Assembly: GCF_000400735.1 (NCBI RefSeq) | Contig: NZ_KE007371.1 | Span: 146,702 to 210,701 of the forward strand | Direction of reading: 5' to 3' | Length of the DNA stretch: 64,000 nt | Source: Acinetobacter tandoii DSM 14970 = CIP 107469 | GTDB taxonomy: Bacteria > Pseudomonadota > Gammaproteobacteria > Pseudomonadales > Moraxellaceae | In this document: positions 55,297 to 64,000 of the stretch, piece by piece | Layout of the letters: each line of letters opens with the position of its first letter | How positions within the stretch are numbered: the first letter of the stretch is position 1 | Program-made: the position numbers and the translations under genes | Notes under the pieces: model-generated | What the model was told of the DNA's origin: nothing | Seen by the model: the letters and a program-made list of their open reading frames with translations, nothing else | The model's database searches: none

Positions 55297-57663
55297 TTAT
55301 TTCGAGCCTTTAATCCCTGCTTGTAATAACAATGCACCTAAACCACCGATCTTATTCTCTTGCGGTTTATGGGCTTGCGGTTTTTGACCACCTTGACGCT
55401 GTGGACGCTCACCTTGTGGACGCGCTTGCTGTGGGCGTTTACCTTGTGGCTTACGTTCAGCACGCTGTTCCTGATTTTGCTCACGACGTGGTTGACGCGG
55501 TGCTTTAGCTGGAGCTTCAGAACCTTCTGGACGCATTGATAAGTTTACACGGTTACGCTCTGCATCAACTTGTAGTACGCGCACCTGAACAATTTGACCA
55601 GGTTTCACTACTTTGTGCGGATCGGAAACAAACTCATTCGCCAATTCAGAAATGTGTACCAAACCATCCTGATGTACACCCACATCAACGAAAGCACCGA
55701 AGTTCGTCACATTGGTCACGACACCTTCAAGCTGCATGCCTTCAGTGAGTTGGGCAACTTCTGTAATATCTTCACGGAACTTAGCAGTACGGAATTCTGG
55801 ACGTGGGTCACGGCCTGGTTTTTCCAATTCACTTAAAACGTCTTGAATGGTTGGCAGACCAAACTGTTCATCAGCAAAATCTTCTGCCTTAATTTGACGA
55901 ATAATTTCGCTGTTGCCAATTAAGTCTTTTACGGTAGTCGCTTTGGCAGTCACCATTTTTTCGACTAAACCATAACTCTCAGGATGCACCGCAGAAGCAT
56001 CTAGTGGTTCGCTACCATTTTGAATACGTAAGAAACCTGCCGCTTGTTCAAAAGTACGATCGCCTAAACGAGGCACTTTTTTCAGGTCTTGACGGTTGTC
56101 GAAACGACCATTTTCTTTACGGAATTCCACGATTTGTTGTGCAATCGCTTTATTCAAACCTGCGATATAACCCAAAATTGCAGCAGAAGCAGTGTTTACA
56201 TCTACACCCACTGCGTTCACACAGTCTTCAACCACAGCATCTAGGGTTTTGGCTAAACCAGTTTGATTCACATCATGTTGATATTGACCTACCCCAATTG
56301 ATTTTGGATCAATTTTGACTAATTCAGCCAATGGGTCTTGTAAGCGACGCGCAATTGAAACCGCACCACGAATCGACACATCCAACTCTGGCAATTCAGC
56401 CGAAGCCAATTCAGATGCTGAATAAACCGATGCACCAGCTTCACTGACGGTCACACGGGTAACCTTAAGTTCAGGGTGTTGTGCCATCATTTCAGCAACG
56501 ACAGCTTCTGTTTCACGGCTAGCTGTACCATTACCAATCGCGATTAAATCGACCTTAAATTCTTGGCACAAACGCGCTAATTCAGCAATTGAACCTGCTT
56601 TGTCTTCTTTCGGTGCAAATGGATAAATGGTGCTATGTGCAACCACATCACCTGATTCATTGACTACAGCCAATTTCACGCCTGTACGAATACCAGGGTC
56701 GACACCTAGCGTACAACGGCTGCCTGCTGGTGCTGAAAGCAATAAGTGGCGTAGGTTTTCTGCAAACACTTGCATCGCTTCAGCTTCGGCATTCAAACGC
56801 TTTTCTGTCAATAATGAATGTTCGATGCTTGGACGAACTTTACCTAACCAGAACAGTTTTGCAGTTTGCTTTAAAAAGTCCTGACGTGCTTGTGGCTGAA
56901 CTTGATCTAAGTTGTATTCAACTTCAATACGTGCCAATGGTGCATTATCGTCACCATCAACTTTTAAGCCCAAGACATTTTCTTGACGGCCACGTAACAT
57001 CGCCAACAAACGATGTGAAGGAACTTTATTCAAGTTTTCAGAGAAGTCGAAGTAATCACGGAATTTTTTACCGACTTCTTTTTTCTCTTCACTTGCGACT
57101 AAGCTTTTTAATACAGCTGTTTTGGCAAAAGTACTTTTTAACTCGGTGGTTAACGCAATATTTTGTGCCCAGTCATCTATCAAAATGTGCTGGATTGCAT
57201 CAAGCTGGCTTTCCACATCTGGGTATTCTTCATGACTAAATCCCGCCAGTGCTTCACTTGGCTCAACTGCTTCTTGAAAGATTTTTTCTGCAATTGGACC
57301 CAAGCCCGCTTCTTTCGCTTTAAATGATTTACTGGTGCGCTTTGGACGATAAGGCGCGTAAATTTCTTCTAAAGCATTTTTGGTTTCAGCAGCATTCACG
57401 CGGGCCAATAAATCATCTGACAATTTATTTTGTTCTTTCAATGATTCAATGACTTTTTCGCGACGCTCGTATAAGTCTCTTAAATAAGCTAAACGTGTAT
57501 CGAGCTGACGTAACTGAGTGTCGTCTAGACCTTGCGTCACTTCTTTACGGTAACGTGCGATAAATGGAACGCTTGCGCCCTCATCGATTAGTTTAATCGC
57601 AGCTTCGACTTGATTTGAACGTACGGCAAGCTCTGTTGCCAACTGCTGAACTAAGTCAGTCAT
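55297..57663 (-). CDS. tex: Transcription accessory protein Tex (S1 RNA-binding)
   Basis: 788 residues from the ATG at 57663; a GTG fifteen bases upstream would add MGSNT. It has the Tex N-terminal helical region, a YqgF-like RNase H fold with GVDPGIRTGVKLAVV, the helix-hairpin-helix stretch VGVDVNTASAAILGYIAGLN, and a C-terminal S1 domain (EGVVTNVTNFGAFVDVGVHQ). A basic Arg/Gln/Pro tail (PRQPRREQNQEQRAER and more) of about 60 residues follows and ends GLGALLLQAGIKGSK. Tex binds nucleic acids and affects transcription and stress gene expression; its exact role is unsettled. Confidence 0.95.
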   Translation of the reverse strand: MTDLVQQLATELAVRSNQVEAAIKLIDEGASVPFIARYRKEVTQGLDDTQLRQLDTRLAYLRDLYERREKVIESLKEQNKLSDDLLARVNAAETKNALEEIYAPYRPKRTSKSFKAKEAGLGPIAEKIFQEAVEPSEALAGFSHEEYPDVESQLDAIQHILIDDWAQNIALTTELKSTFAKTAVLKSLVASEEKKEVGKKFRDYFDFSENLNKVPSHRLLAMLRGRQENVLGLKVDGDDNAPLARIEVEYNLDQVQPQARQDFLKQTAKLFWLGKVRPSIEHSLLTEKRLNAEAEAMQVFAENLRHLLLSAPAGSRCTLGVDPGIRTGVKLAVVNESGDVVAHSTIYPFAPKEDKAGSIAELARLCQEFKVDLIAIGNGTASRETEAVVAEMMAQHPELKVTRVTVSEAGASVYSASELASAELPELDVSIRGAVSIARRLQDPLAELVKIDPKSIGVGQYQHDVNQTGLAKTLDAVVEDCVNAVGVDVNTASAAILGYIAGLNKAIAQQIVEFRKENGRFDNRQDLKKVPRLGDRTFEQAAGFLRIQNGSEPLDASAVHPESYGLVEKMVTAKATTVKDLIGNSEIIRQIKAEDFADEQFGLPTIQDVLSELEKPGRDPRPEFRTAKFREDITEVAQLTEGMQLEGVVTNVTNFGAFVDVGVHQDGLVHISELANEFVSDPHKVVKPGQIVQVRVLQVDAERNRVNLSMRPEGSEAPAKAPRQPRREQNQEQRAERKPQGKRPQQARPQGERPQRQGGQKPQAHKPQENKIGGLGALLLQAGIKGSK

Positions 57664-58000
57664 CGTGTTTGATCCCACAAGGATAAGTTCTAAAAGCCAT
57701 GATTATAAAGACCAAGACCATAAAATCCACAATTGTTTTATTAAATTTCATTCTGGTCGAATTTGCCAATTTTCGATTTTTTCATCAATCGCACACTTTT
57801 TTTTCATAATTAAGCAAAGAACTACAGTAAATCAGTCATTAATCCGTTATTTTAGATGTATATATTTGGTATCTATGCCTTGATTTTATCTGCAATATTT
57901 GTTGCTTTAGAACATAGCAAATCGATATAAATGAATCGTATACTCCTTGTGATCTCTTGACCCCGTATACGATGACAATAAAGAATAAGGAGCACACATC
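57664..58000. other. 337-base gap between divergent tex and ompR
   Basis: AT-rich, no gene. ATCGTATAC at 57935-57943 and GTATACGAT at 57965-57973 form a perfect nine-base inverted repeat with a 21-base spacer, ending 28 bases before the ompR start codon. It is a candidate operator or mRNA hairpin in the ompR leader. Confidence 0.55.
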
Positions 58001-58765
58001 ATGAGTTTAGTTGTACCTGCGGAACATGGCGATGTTGTACATGCAGACACTGACCGCGTTGAACGCATTCTCGTCGTAGATGATGATGTGCGTTTACGTA
58101 CGCTATTACAGCGATTCTTGGAAGATAAAGGTTTCGTGGTGAAAACGGCTCACGATGCCACTCAAATGGATCGCTTACTTCAACGTGAACTGTTTTCACT
58201 TATCGTGCTCGATTTTATGCTTCCTGTGGAAGATGGTTTAAGTATTTGTCGTCGTTTGCGCCATTCAAATATTGATACGCCTATTATTATGCTGACCGCG
58301 CGTGGTAGCGATTCAGACCGTATTGCGGGTTTAGAAGCGGGTGCAGATGATTATTTACCTAAGCCATTTAACCCAAATGAATTGTTAGCCCGTATTCGTG
58401 CAGTGTTGCGTCGTCAAGTCCGCGAAGTGCCTGGTGCACCAAGTCAGCAAATGGAAGTAGTCAGCTTCGGGCCTTGGTCATTAGACCTTTCAACCCGAAC
58501 TTTAACGCGTGAAGGTCAAGTGGTTACACTGACTACGGGTGAGTTTGCAGTACTGAAAGCCCTCGTACAACATCCGCGCGAACCACTCACTCGTGACAAA
58601 TTAATGAATTTAGCGCGTGGACGTGAATGGGGGGCTATGGAGCGTTCAATTGACGTACAAGTTTCTCGCTTACGTCGCCTGATTGAAGAAAACCCTGCCC
58701 GTGCCCGTTATATTCAAACGGTTTGGGGTGTAGGTTATGTTTTTGTTCCAGATGGTGCTGAGTAA
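58001..58765 (+). CDS. ompR: OmpR-family response regulator
   Basis: 254 residues with AAGGAG upstream. The receiver domain (about 22-140) has the acidic pocket VVDDD, the phospho-acceptor Asp71 (IVLDFMLP), and Lys in YLPKPFNPNELL. The winged-helix DNA-binding domain (about 150-250) has TTGEFAVLKALV, SIDVQVSRLRRLIE and TVWGVGYVFVP. Its closest match in memory is enterobacterial OmpR, which senses osmolarity via EnvZ and controls porins and envelope genes. The N-terminal 20 residues are an extension relative to E. coli OmpR. Confidence 0.95.
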   Translation: MSLVVPAEHGDVVHADTDRVERILVVDDDVRLRTLLQRFLEDKGFVVKTAHDATQMDRLLQRELFSLIVLDFMLPVEDGLSICRRLRHSNIDTPIIMLTARGSDSDRIAGLEAGADDYLPKPFNPNELLARIRAVLRRQVREVPGAPSQQMEVVSFGPWSLDLSTRTLTREGQVVTLTTGEFAVLKALVQHPREPLTRDKLMNLARGREWGAMERSIDVQVSRLRRLIEENPARARYIQTVWGVGYVFVPDGAE

Positions 58766-58816
58766 TTAAAACTCAAAGAAATATCTTAAATCATGTTTAA
58801 GAATTTCGTGACATAA

Positions 58817-58946
58817 CCATTTGCAACTGTTCGAGGCAGGAGATTTTAAATAAAAATGTTTCTGCGAGAATTCAGATCAATGTTTGTATCTGTCGAATTT
58901 TGCAAATGGAAATGGTTTTGCCTACTTTTGCCAAAACAAAAGTAGG
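58817..58946. repeat. Repeat-like element in the ompR-envZ gap
   Basis: An outer inverted repeat (CCATTTGCAA...TTCGA at 58817-58834, TCGAATTTTGCAAATGG at 58893-58909) is followed by a perfect hairpin CCTACTTTTG/CAAAAGTAGG at 58921-58946. The AACCGAAGGTT next to it is a smaller palindrome. The hairpin resembles short palindromic repeats that I recall in several bacteria, but copy number in this genome is unknown. It fills a gap of 270 bases between two genes that are nearly contiguous in relatives. Confidence 0.5.
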
Positions 58947-59035
58947 TCGAACCGAAGGTTAAAACTGGAATTTAAATTAATCACAGTAAGACCCTGCACA
59001 AACTTAACCCTGTTCTTAAATTATGGGGAATTACC

Positions 59036-60496
59036 GTGAAACTAGATCCGATCGACCCGCAAGAATTTACCGATTTTGTCGCCTATTCTGAAAAGAAACG
59101 CACTTCTTCAGAACGTTTTTTCGATAAAATCAAGCCTCGCTCTGCTGCCATGCGCACCACGGTACTGGTGTTGTTTGTGGTGTTCTTTAGCTTATTTATG
59201 TCGTTATGGTTCTTCTGGAAAACCCTGTATTTACCTGAAATTCAACAGCACGCGAGATTTCTTGCCGTTGAATTAGAAATGATCAACAACCCTCGCTTAA
59301 AGATTTACCACGATGATGTTCAACTCGACATTGACCAATGGCTCAAACAACGCGTTGGGGTTGAATATGTCACCGATCCTAATGAATATCCAAACGTCAA
59401 AGATAAACTGATTGCCGACTTCTTTACCAACCGCATTGAGCATCAGCTTGCCAAAGAATTAAATATCAAAGACGTCACCGTATATTTTCAGTTTAAACCA
59501 AGTCCCAGAATTTGGGTGCAAACCCCCGAAATGAATGGACACTGGGTACGTGAACCCTTAAAAACCTACGCTAACTACAGTCCTGAACTCATTTTCGGCT
59601 GGCTGTTTGGGGTTCCACTCATATCTGCTGTAATTATTTTAACGCTGGTGCGTCAGTTGAACCGCCCATTGCGTCGTTTGCAAAATGCCGCCAACAGCTA
59701 CAGTAAAACAGGTACTGCACCGTACTTAGAAACCAATCATGGTCCGCAAGAAATTCGTGAGGTAAATCAGGCATTTAACCATATGATTTATACACTAGAT
59801 CAGACAGAGCGAGATCGTCGTATTATGCTGGCAGGTATTTCACATGACTTACGCACGCCCCTCACACGTATTCGCCTCAGCGCAGAAATGATGCCAGATG
59901 ATGACTTCCTGAAAGAAGGTCTGATTTATGATGTAGAAGATATGGATGCTATTTTAAATCAATTCATTTCCTTTATGCGCGATGGCTCAGATGAAGTCCT
60001 ACAAGCTACGGATATCAATAATTTATTGCAGGAATTGGTCATTCAATTTAAACCTCTTGATGTTCGCTTTAGTCCGCAAGAACTACCCCTAATTCAAGCA
60101 CGCAGTCTGTCCCTGAAACGCTTAATTGGTAATTTAATTAATAATTCTAAACGGTACGGCGCAGAACCTGTTGAGTTATCCGCACGGGTGGAAGGCGAAC
60201 ATATTTTAATTAGTGTGGCCGATCATGGTGAAGGGATTCCAGAAGACCAAATTGAAGATCTGATGCAACCATTTGTGCGAGGCAATGCTGCTCGAACAGT
60301 GCAAGGCAGTGGCTTAGGACTGGCAATTGTGAAGCGCATTGTGGACATTCATCAGGGTAAACTCCTCATTCACAATCGTGAGCAAGGTGGGCTTGAAGCC
60401 ATTATTTTACTGCCTTTGCCCAAAGACGAACCTGAAGAACTAAGCATCGCCAATCCCATAGAAAAATTAAAACAAAGTATTAGCGAACACTTCTAA
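59036..60496 (+). CDS. envZ: EnvZ-family sensor histidine kinase
   Basis: 486 residues from a GTG with GGGGAA upstream. Two transmembrane helices (about 40-65 and 186-208) frame a periplasmic sensor region of about 120 residues; a HAMP domain follows (LNRPLRRLQNAANSY). The dimerisation/phosphoacceptor His270 is in AGISHDLRTPLTRIRLS. The ATP-binding domain shows NLINNSKRYG, VADHGEGIPEDQ and GSGLGLAIVKRI. It phosphorylates and dephosphorylates OmpR. The N-terminal cytoplasmic stretch is longer than in E. coli EnvZ. Confidence 0.94.
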   Translation: MKLDPIDPQEFTDFVAYSEKKRTSSERFFDKIKPRSAAMRTTVLVLFVVFFSLFMSLWFFWKTLYLPEIQQHARFLAVELEMINNPRLKIYHDDVQLDIDQWLKQRVGVEYVTDPNEYPNVKDKLIADFFTNRIEHQLAKELNIKDVTVYFQFKPSPRIWVQTPEMNGHWVREPLKTYANYSPELIFGWLFGVPLISAVIILTLVRQLNRPLRRLQNAANSYSKTGTAPYLETNHGPQEIREVNQAFNHMIYTLDQTERDRRIMLAGISHDLRTPLTRIRLSAEMMPDDDFLKEGLIYDVEDMDAILNQFISFMRDGSDEVLQATDINNLLQELVIQFKPLDVRFSPQELPLIQARSLSLKRLIGNLINNSKRYGAEPVELSARVEGEHILISVADHGEGIPEDQIEDLMQPFVRGNAARTVQGSGLGLAIVKRIVDIHQGKLLIHNREQGGLEAIILLPLPKDEPEELSIANPIEKLKQSISEHF

Positions 60497-60928
60497 TTTC
60501 TTTGCTTATCCTGCAATGGTGAAAGCCGTATTTCTAAATTATGGACTTTCACCTTTCTGTAATTAATGTTTTTACCCATCCTCTCCTGATCACTCCTTCA
60601 ACAGCGATTGAGTGAAATTTCCAGCTTATTTAAAATGATTTACTCTGCTTTTTAATCTAAATTTTTCTGTATCGTGATGTTGTGATCTTCAAAACATGCC
60701 ATTTGTAACAAATTTTGCACTAATTTTGATCAATAACCGTACAGTCAGTATTAAAAACAACCGAATAGTTATGAAATATCCCTCATAAAATCAATTGATT
60801 AAAAATTATCAAAATTTTTTATACCCACATTTTTCTAAAAAATTAGACCTTAGCCTAACAGGTATGCAAAATGCGTTTTCTGATGGGTACAATCCCTATC
60901 AGTTTCAAAATTCCAACGAGAGTAAACC
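60497..60928. other. 432-base gap downstream of envZ
   Basis: Contains a weak terminator-like hairpin (GGTGAAAG at 60518 with CTTTCACC at 60545-60552, then TTTCTG) after envZ and an AT-rich stretch that should hold the promoter of the next gene. No gene or repeat was recognised. Confidence 0.5.
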
Positions 60929-62446
60929 ATGTCATTAGATCGCATTCGTTTAGCTTCACTACACGACAAAGTCATCAGCGCAGAACAAGCTGCGGAATTC
61001 ATCCAAGACGGTATGACTGTCGGTATGAGTGGCTTTACCCGTGCTGGCGAAGCAAAAGCTGTTCCATTGGCTTTAGTAAAACGTGCTCACACGAACCCAT
61101 TAAAAATCACGTTAATTACGGGTGCGAGTCTAGGGAATGACCTTGACAAACAATTGACTGAAGCGGGTGTTCTAGCTCGTCGCCTTCCATTCCAAGTCGA
61201 CAATACCTTACGTAAAGCCATCAACAATGGCGAAGTGATGTTCATTGACCAACACTTGTCTGAAACTGTTGAACAAATGCGTAACCTTCAGTTGAAAAAG
61301 CCTGATGTTGCGGTGATTGAAGCCGTAGCGATCACTGAAGATGGCGGCATCATTCCAACAACATCTGTAGGTAACTCTGCAAGCTTTGCAATTTTTGCTG
61401 AGAAAGTGATTGTTGAAATCAATACGAACTTAAGCCCAGCATTTGAAGGCTTACACGACATCTATATTCCAACATATCGCCCAACACGCCAACCAATTCC
61501 ATTAACTCAAGTGGACGAGCGTATTGGTACAACTGCGATCAACATCGATCCATCTAAAATTGTCGGTATCGTATTCAACAGCGAATTACATGATTCTCCA
61601 TCAACTGTGACTGCTCCAGATGATGAAACTCAAGCAATCGCAAACCACTTAATCGCATTCTTCGAAAAAGAAGTGGCTGAAGAACGTTTACCGAAAAACT
61701 TAGGTCCGCTTCAAGCAGGTATCGGTTCAATCGCAAACGCAGTATTGACCGGTTTGAAAGATTCAAACTTCGAAGACCTGATCATGTATTCAGAAGTTCT
61801 TCAAGACTGTACTTTCGAATTGATTGATGCAGGTAAAATGATTTTTGCGTCAGGTTCTTCGATTACACTTTCTGCAAAATACGGCGAGAAAGTGTTCAAT
61901 AACCTTGAAGCATATAAAGACAAACTGGTGCTTCGTCCACAAGAAATTTCGAACCATCCTGAACTTGTACGTCGTCTAGGTATTATCGGTATCAATACTG
62001 CACTTGAGTTTGATATTTACGGTAACGTGAACTCAACACATGTTTGTGGTACAAAAATGATGAATGGTATCGGTGGTTCAGGTGACTTCGCACGTAATGC
62101 ACACTTGGCAATCTTCGTGACCAAATCAATTGCAAAAGGTGGCGACATTTCTTCTGTTGTTCCATTTGCATCACACGTTGACCATGCAGAGCACGACGTA
62201 GACATCCTTGTAACTGAACAAGGTCTGGCAGATCTTCGTGGTTTAGCACCACGTGAGCGTGCTCGTGCGATTATCGACAACTGTGCACACCCACTTTACC
62301 GCGATGCATTAAACGACTACTTTGATCGTTCATGTGCAAAAGGTGGCCATACTCCTCACTTACTTCGTGAAGCGCTTTCTTGGCACTCTAACTTTGAAGA
62401 AACAGGTCACATGCTTGCTCCTGAAGTACAAGCAAAATCTGCTTAA
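60929..62446 (+). CDS. Acetyl-CoA hydrolase/succinyl-CoA:acetate CoA-transferase family
   Basis: 505 residues, COG0427 type. It opens SLDRIRLASLHDKVISAEQA. GMTVGMSGFTRAGEAKAVP, the glutamate in IMYSEVLQD (the likely covalent CoA thioester residue), and the CoA-binding GIGGSGDFARNAH are intact. Members transfer CoA between acetate and succinate or hydrolyse acetyl-CoA; sequence cannot separate the two. It is often induced during growth on acetate or acetate overflow. Start chosen by a GAGAG-type site before the ATG. Confidence 0.93.
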   Translation: MSLDRIRLASLHDKVISAEQAAEFIQDGMTVGMSGFTRAGEAKAVPLALVKRAHTNPLKITLITGASLGNDLDKQLTEAGVLARRLPFQVDNTLRKAINNGEVMFIDQHLSETVEQMRNLQLKKPDVAVIEAVAITEDGGIIPTTSVGNSASFAIFAEKVIVEINTNLSPAFEGLHDIYIPTYRPTRQPIPLTQVDERIGTTAINIDPSKIVGIVFNSELHDSPSTVTAPDDETQAIANHLIAFFEKEVAEERLPKNLGPLQAGIGSIANAVLTGLKDSNFEDLIMYSEVLQDCTFELIDAGKMIFASGSSITLSAKYGEKVFNNLEAYKDKLVLRPQEISNHPELVRRLGIIGINTALEFDIYGNVNSTHVCGTKMMNGIGGSGDFARNAHLAIFVTKSIAKGGDISSVVPFASHVDHAEHDVDILVTEQGLADLRGLAPRERARAIIDNCAHPLYRDALNDYFDRSCAKGGHTPHLLREALSWHSNFEETGHMLAPEVQAKSA

Positions 62447-62458
62447 TTCAAATCAGCA

Positions 62459-62487
62459 TAAAAAACGCCCCATCGGGGCGTTTTTTA
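62459..62487. terminator. Bidirectional terminator after the CoA-transferase gene
   Basis: AAAAAACGCCCC, ATC loop, GGGGCGTTTTTT. Lies between two converging genes. Confidence 0.93.
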
Positions 62488-62519
62488 TTGGCTGAGTTTA
62501 GAATTTAAACCATAACAAC

Positions 62520-63032
62520 TTAATGTGGCGTCAATAAAAACATCTTCATTAACCCATCAACATTCATCTGCTGCTCAATTGTCCCAATTGAAACCACGCC
62601 CAAATTCAACTGAATTTGGGGTGCTTGCTGTAAATACTGGATAGGACTATTCGGATTCACCACGGGATCAATCATTCGATATAGCCCCAGTCTCGGGTCA
62701 TCCGACTGTAAGCCATCCGCAATTGAATAAACGTGTAACAAAATCGGTAAAGGCAAATCAAAAGTTGGAATACGTTCTGGAGGTAAAATTTCTTGTGAAA
62801 CACGTGCCGTGTCGATCAATGTCCACTGCTGCGGAGCAGTCTCAAGTTTTATCAAATAATGGTCAAAGATTTGCTGTCTGACGTCATCGGGCTGGGATTG
62901 AATATCTCCAGTTTGAAGACGTAAATCTTGCTCTGTCAGCGCGGAAAGATCAGATGGGACATTGGCATAGCCATGACTCATCAACAATGCACCCAAAGCC
63001 AGTGCATTGAATATTTTGGAAGAGAAATACAT
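62520..63032 (-). CDS. Exported hypothetical protein
   Basis: 170 residues. The leader (NALALGALLMSHGYA) looks like a signal peptide cut near NVPSD. The mature part is acidic and Gln/Leu/Pro rich (LPPERIPTFDLPLPILLHVY; NPNSPIQYLQQAPQIQLN) with no cysteines. I do not recognise it. It lies 85 bases from the methyltransferase gene on the same strand and could share a transcript with it. Confidence 0.65.
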   Translation of the reverse strand: MYFSSKIFNALALGALLMSHGYANVPSDLSALTEQDLRLQTGDIQSQPDDVRQQIFDHYLIKLETAPQQWTLIDTARVSQEILPPERIPTFDLPLPILLHVYSIADGLQSDDPRLGLYRMIDPVVNPNSPIQYLQQAPQIQLNLGVVSIGTIEQQMNVDGLMKMFLLTPH

Positions 63033-63117
63033 GGCAAAATGTCCATTTAAATTTCTACCCTTTTTATTTTAAAACTCTATAAATAATTAAACAGTTGTTT
63101 CCACGTAAAACGGCCAT

Positions 63118-63870
63118 TTAGGCAACATCACTCGCAAATTGACGCCCTACCCGTAACAAGACAGGAAAACTCAGCTTCACTGTAGGATTTCCCTTTGCTA
63201 CTAAGCACTGACGTATATTCTGCAACGGGTCTTGCTGGTGCTGTCGCTGATAGTGTTGTACGCCTGACCATGTCGCTAAATACTGTAACAGTTGCATACT
63301 GCTCCATGTATAGCGTAAGGCCAAAGCAGGAACAGCCAACTCCTGAAAAGGAAAAGGAATGGTTTGATAATGCTCATCAATATAACGCCGCTCTGGATCC
63401 CAATAACCTTGTAGCGTTTTGAAATAGAGCTGCTGTAAGGCATGCTGCAATTCAGCATCCTGCAATTGAATCAGACCATAGCCAACCACGGCAAGTACAC
63501 CCTCTGGTTTCAATACACGCTTTACCTCAGCATAGAAGGTCGTAAAATCGAACCAGTGAATGGCTTGCGCCACACAAACCAAATCCACTGACGCAGACGT
63601 ACAAGGGCTGTGTTCCGCTGTGGCTTGTAAATAACGCACATTGGCAAAGACAGGAGCCTGTTGAAGCTGCTGCTCGCTTAAGTCTGTCGCGAGCACCTGC
63701 GCAAAATGAGGTGCAACTAACTGGGTAAATTGGCCCGAACCGGCCCCACAATCCCAAGCCAATGCCCGTTCGGGCACATAAGTCAAAATGGCATCAAGAA
63801 TTTCTGTCGAATATTGAGGACGTGCTTGTTGATACAATTCACTGTTTGCAGAAAATAAATCCTTGGCCAT
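63118..63870 (-). CDS. Class I SAM-dependent methyltransferase
   Basis: 250 residues. Rossmann motif WDCGAGSGQFTQL near 39, an acidic loop VLATDLSEQQL, and the post-I motif VDLVCVAQAIHWFD. These place it in the methyltransf_11 group, with YafE/UbiE-like proteins whose substrate is often unknown. The start has a GGGGAGCGAGG stretch upstream. Length is normal for the group. No neighbouring pathway gene suggests the substrate. Confidence 0.85.
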   Translation of the reverse strand: MAKDLFSANSELYQQARPQYSTEILDAILTYVPERALAWDCGAGSGQFTQLVAPHFAQVLATDLSEQQLQQAPVFANVRYLQATAEHSPCTSASVDLVCVAQAIHWFDFTTFYAEVKRVLKPEGVLAVVGYGLIQLQDAELQHALQQLYFKTLQGYWDPERRYIDEHYQTIPFPFQELAVPALALRYTWSSMQLLQYLATWSGVQHYQRQHQQDPLQNIRQCLVAKGNPTVKLSFPVLLRVGRQFASDVA

Positions 63871-63942
63871 TGCCCCTCGCTCCCCGCCATTTTTATTTTA
63901 AATTTAGTCATGATTGTACAGAGCACAACTTTTTTTGTGCAT

Positions 63943-63976
63943 AAAAAAACCCTTAAACAATGTTTAAGGGTTTTTT
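63943..63976 (-). terminator. Terminator of the tRNA at the window end
   Basis: CCCTTAAACA and TGTTTAAGGG form a palindrome with A and T runs either side. On the minus strand it follows the 3' end of the partial tRNA. Confidence 0.85.
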
Positions 63977-63981
63977 GAATA

Positions 63982-64000
63982 TGGTGGCGAGACCCAGGAT
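63982..64000 (-). tRNA. 3' end of a tRNA, identity unknown
   Basis: The last 19 bases read on the minus strand as the end of a T-arm (ATC, CTGGG), an acceptor strand TCTCGCC, A and CCA. The rest lies outside the window, so the amino acid cannot be named. The following terminator supports a real tRNA gene. Confidence 0.65.

Overview
The window is a chromosomal segment of an Acinetobacter-type gammaproteobacterium. This is inferred from the moderately AT-rich composition, a type IV pilin locus with two adjacent PglL-type oligosaccharyltransferase genes, a fatty acyl-CoA reductase closely resembling Acinetobacter Acr1, a division and wall cluster that starts at rsmH without mraZ and stops at mraY, and the order pilMNOPQ-aroK-aroB-SPOR gene-gltBD. 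No sequence search was run. All names come from motifs and remembered families.

Layout. 1-2.15 kb: the 3' end of spoT, ridA, and two iron-storage genes, bfd (with a Fur-box promoter) and a bacterioferritin whose ferroxidase centre looks degraded. 2.2-6.9 kb (minus strand): two paralogous type IV pilins and two paralogous O-oligosaccharyltransferases. A sigma-54 promoter motif lies in front of the first pilin. 7.1-10.4 kb: a LemA/TPM/TPM envelope operon and a ferritin-like metal-dependent hydrolase. 10.5-24.7 kb: gltBD, a SPOR protein, aroB, aroK and pilQPONM. 24.9-35.5 kb: PBP1A, rlmA and the minus-strand cluster rsmH-ftsL-ftsI-murE-murF-mraY. 35.6-39.7 kb: a sulfate-binding protein, a small exported protein, gltX and a tRNA-Ala/tRNA-Glu unit. 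39.7-48 kb: a heavy-metal efflux block (czcD, a frameshifted DUF4198-like gene, czcA, czcB, czcC and a CzcI-like gene). 48-53 kb: a Sel1-like protein, ettA, metY and acr1. 53.2-55.3 kb: a two-gene islet of unknown function, lying between two nearly identical terminators. 55.3-64 kb: tex, ompR/envZ split by an intergenic repeat, an acetyl-CoA hydrolase/CoA-transferase, a hypothetical exported protein, a methyltransferase and the 3' end of a minus-strand tRNA.

How it fits together. Most of the window is conserved housekeeping: wall synthesis and division, nitrogen assimilation through GOGAT, the shikimate pathway, translation, and the pilus machinery (the PilMNOP platform and PilQ secretin here, with the pilin and its glycosylation genes about 13 kb away). 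Accessory or rearranged points are the pilin/OTase duplication, the czc block with its broken DUF4198-like gene, the ompR-envZ spacer element and the islet between acr1 and tex. The islet encodes an XRE helix-turn-helix protein fused to an ImmA/IrrE zinc peptidase, plus an unrecognised 225-residue partner. It is the best candidate for an undescribed system (toxin-antitoxin or phage defence) in this window.
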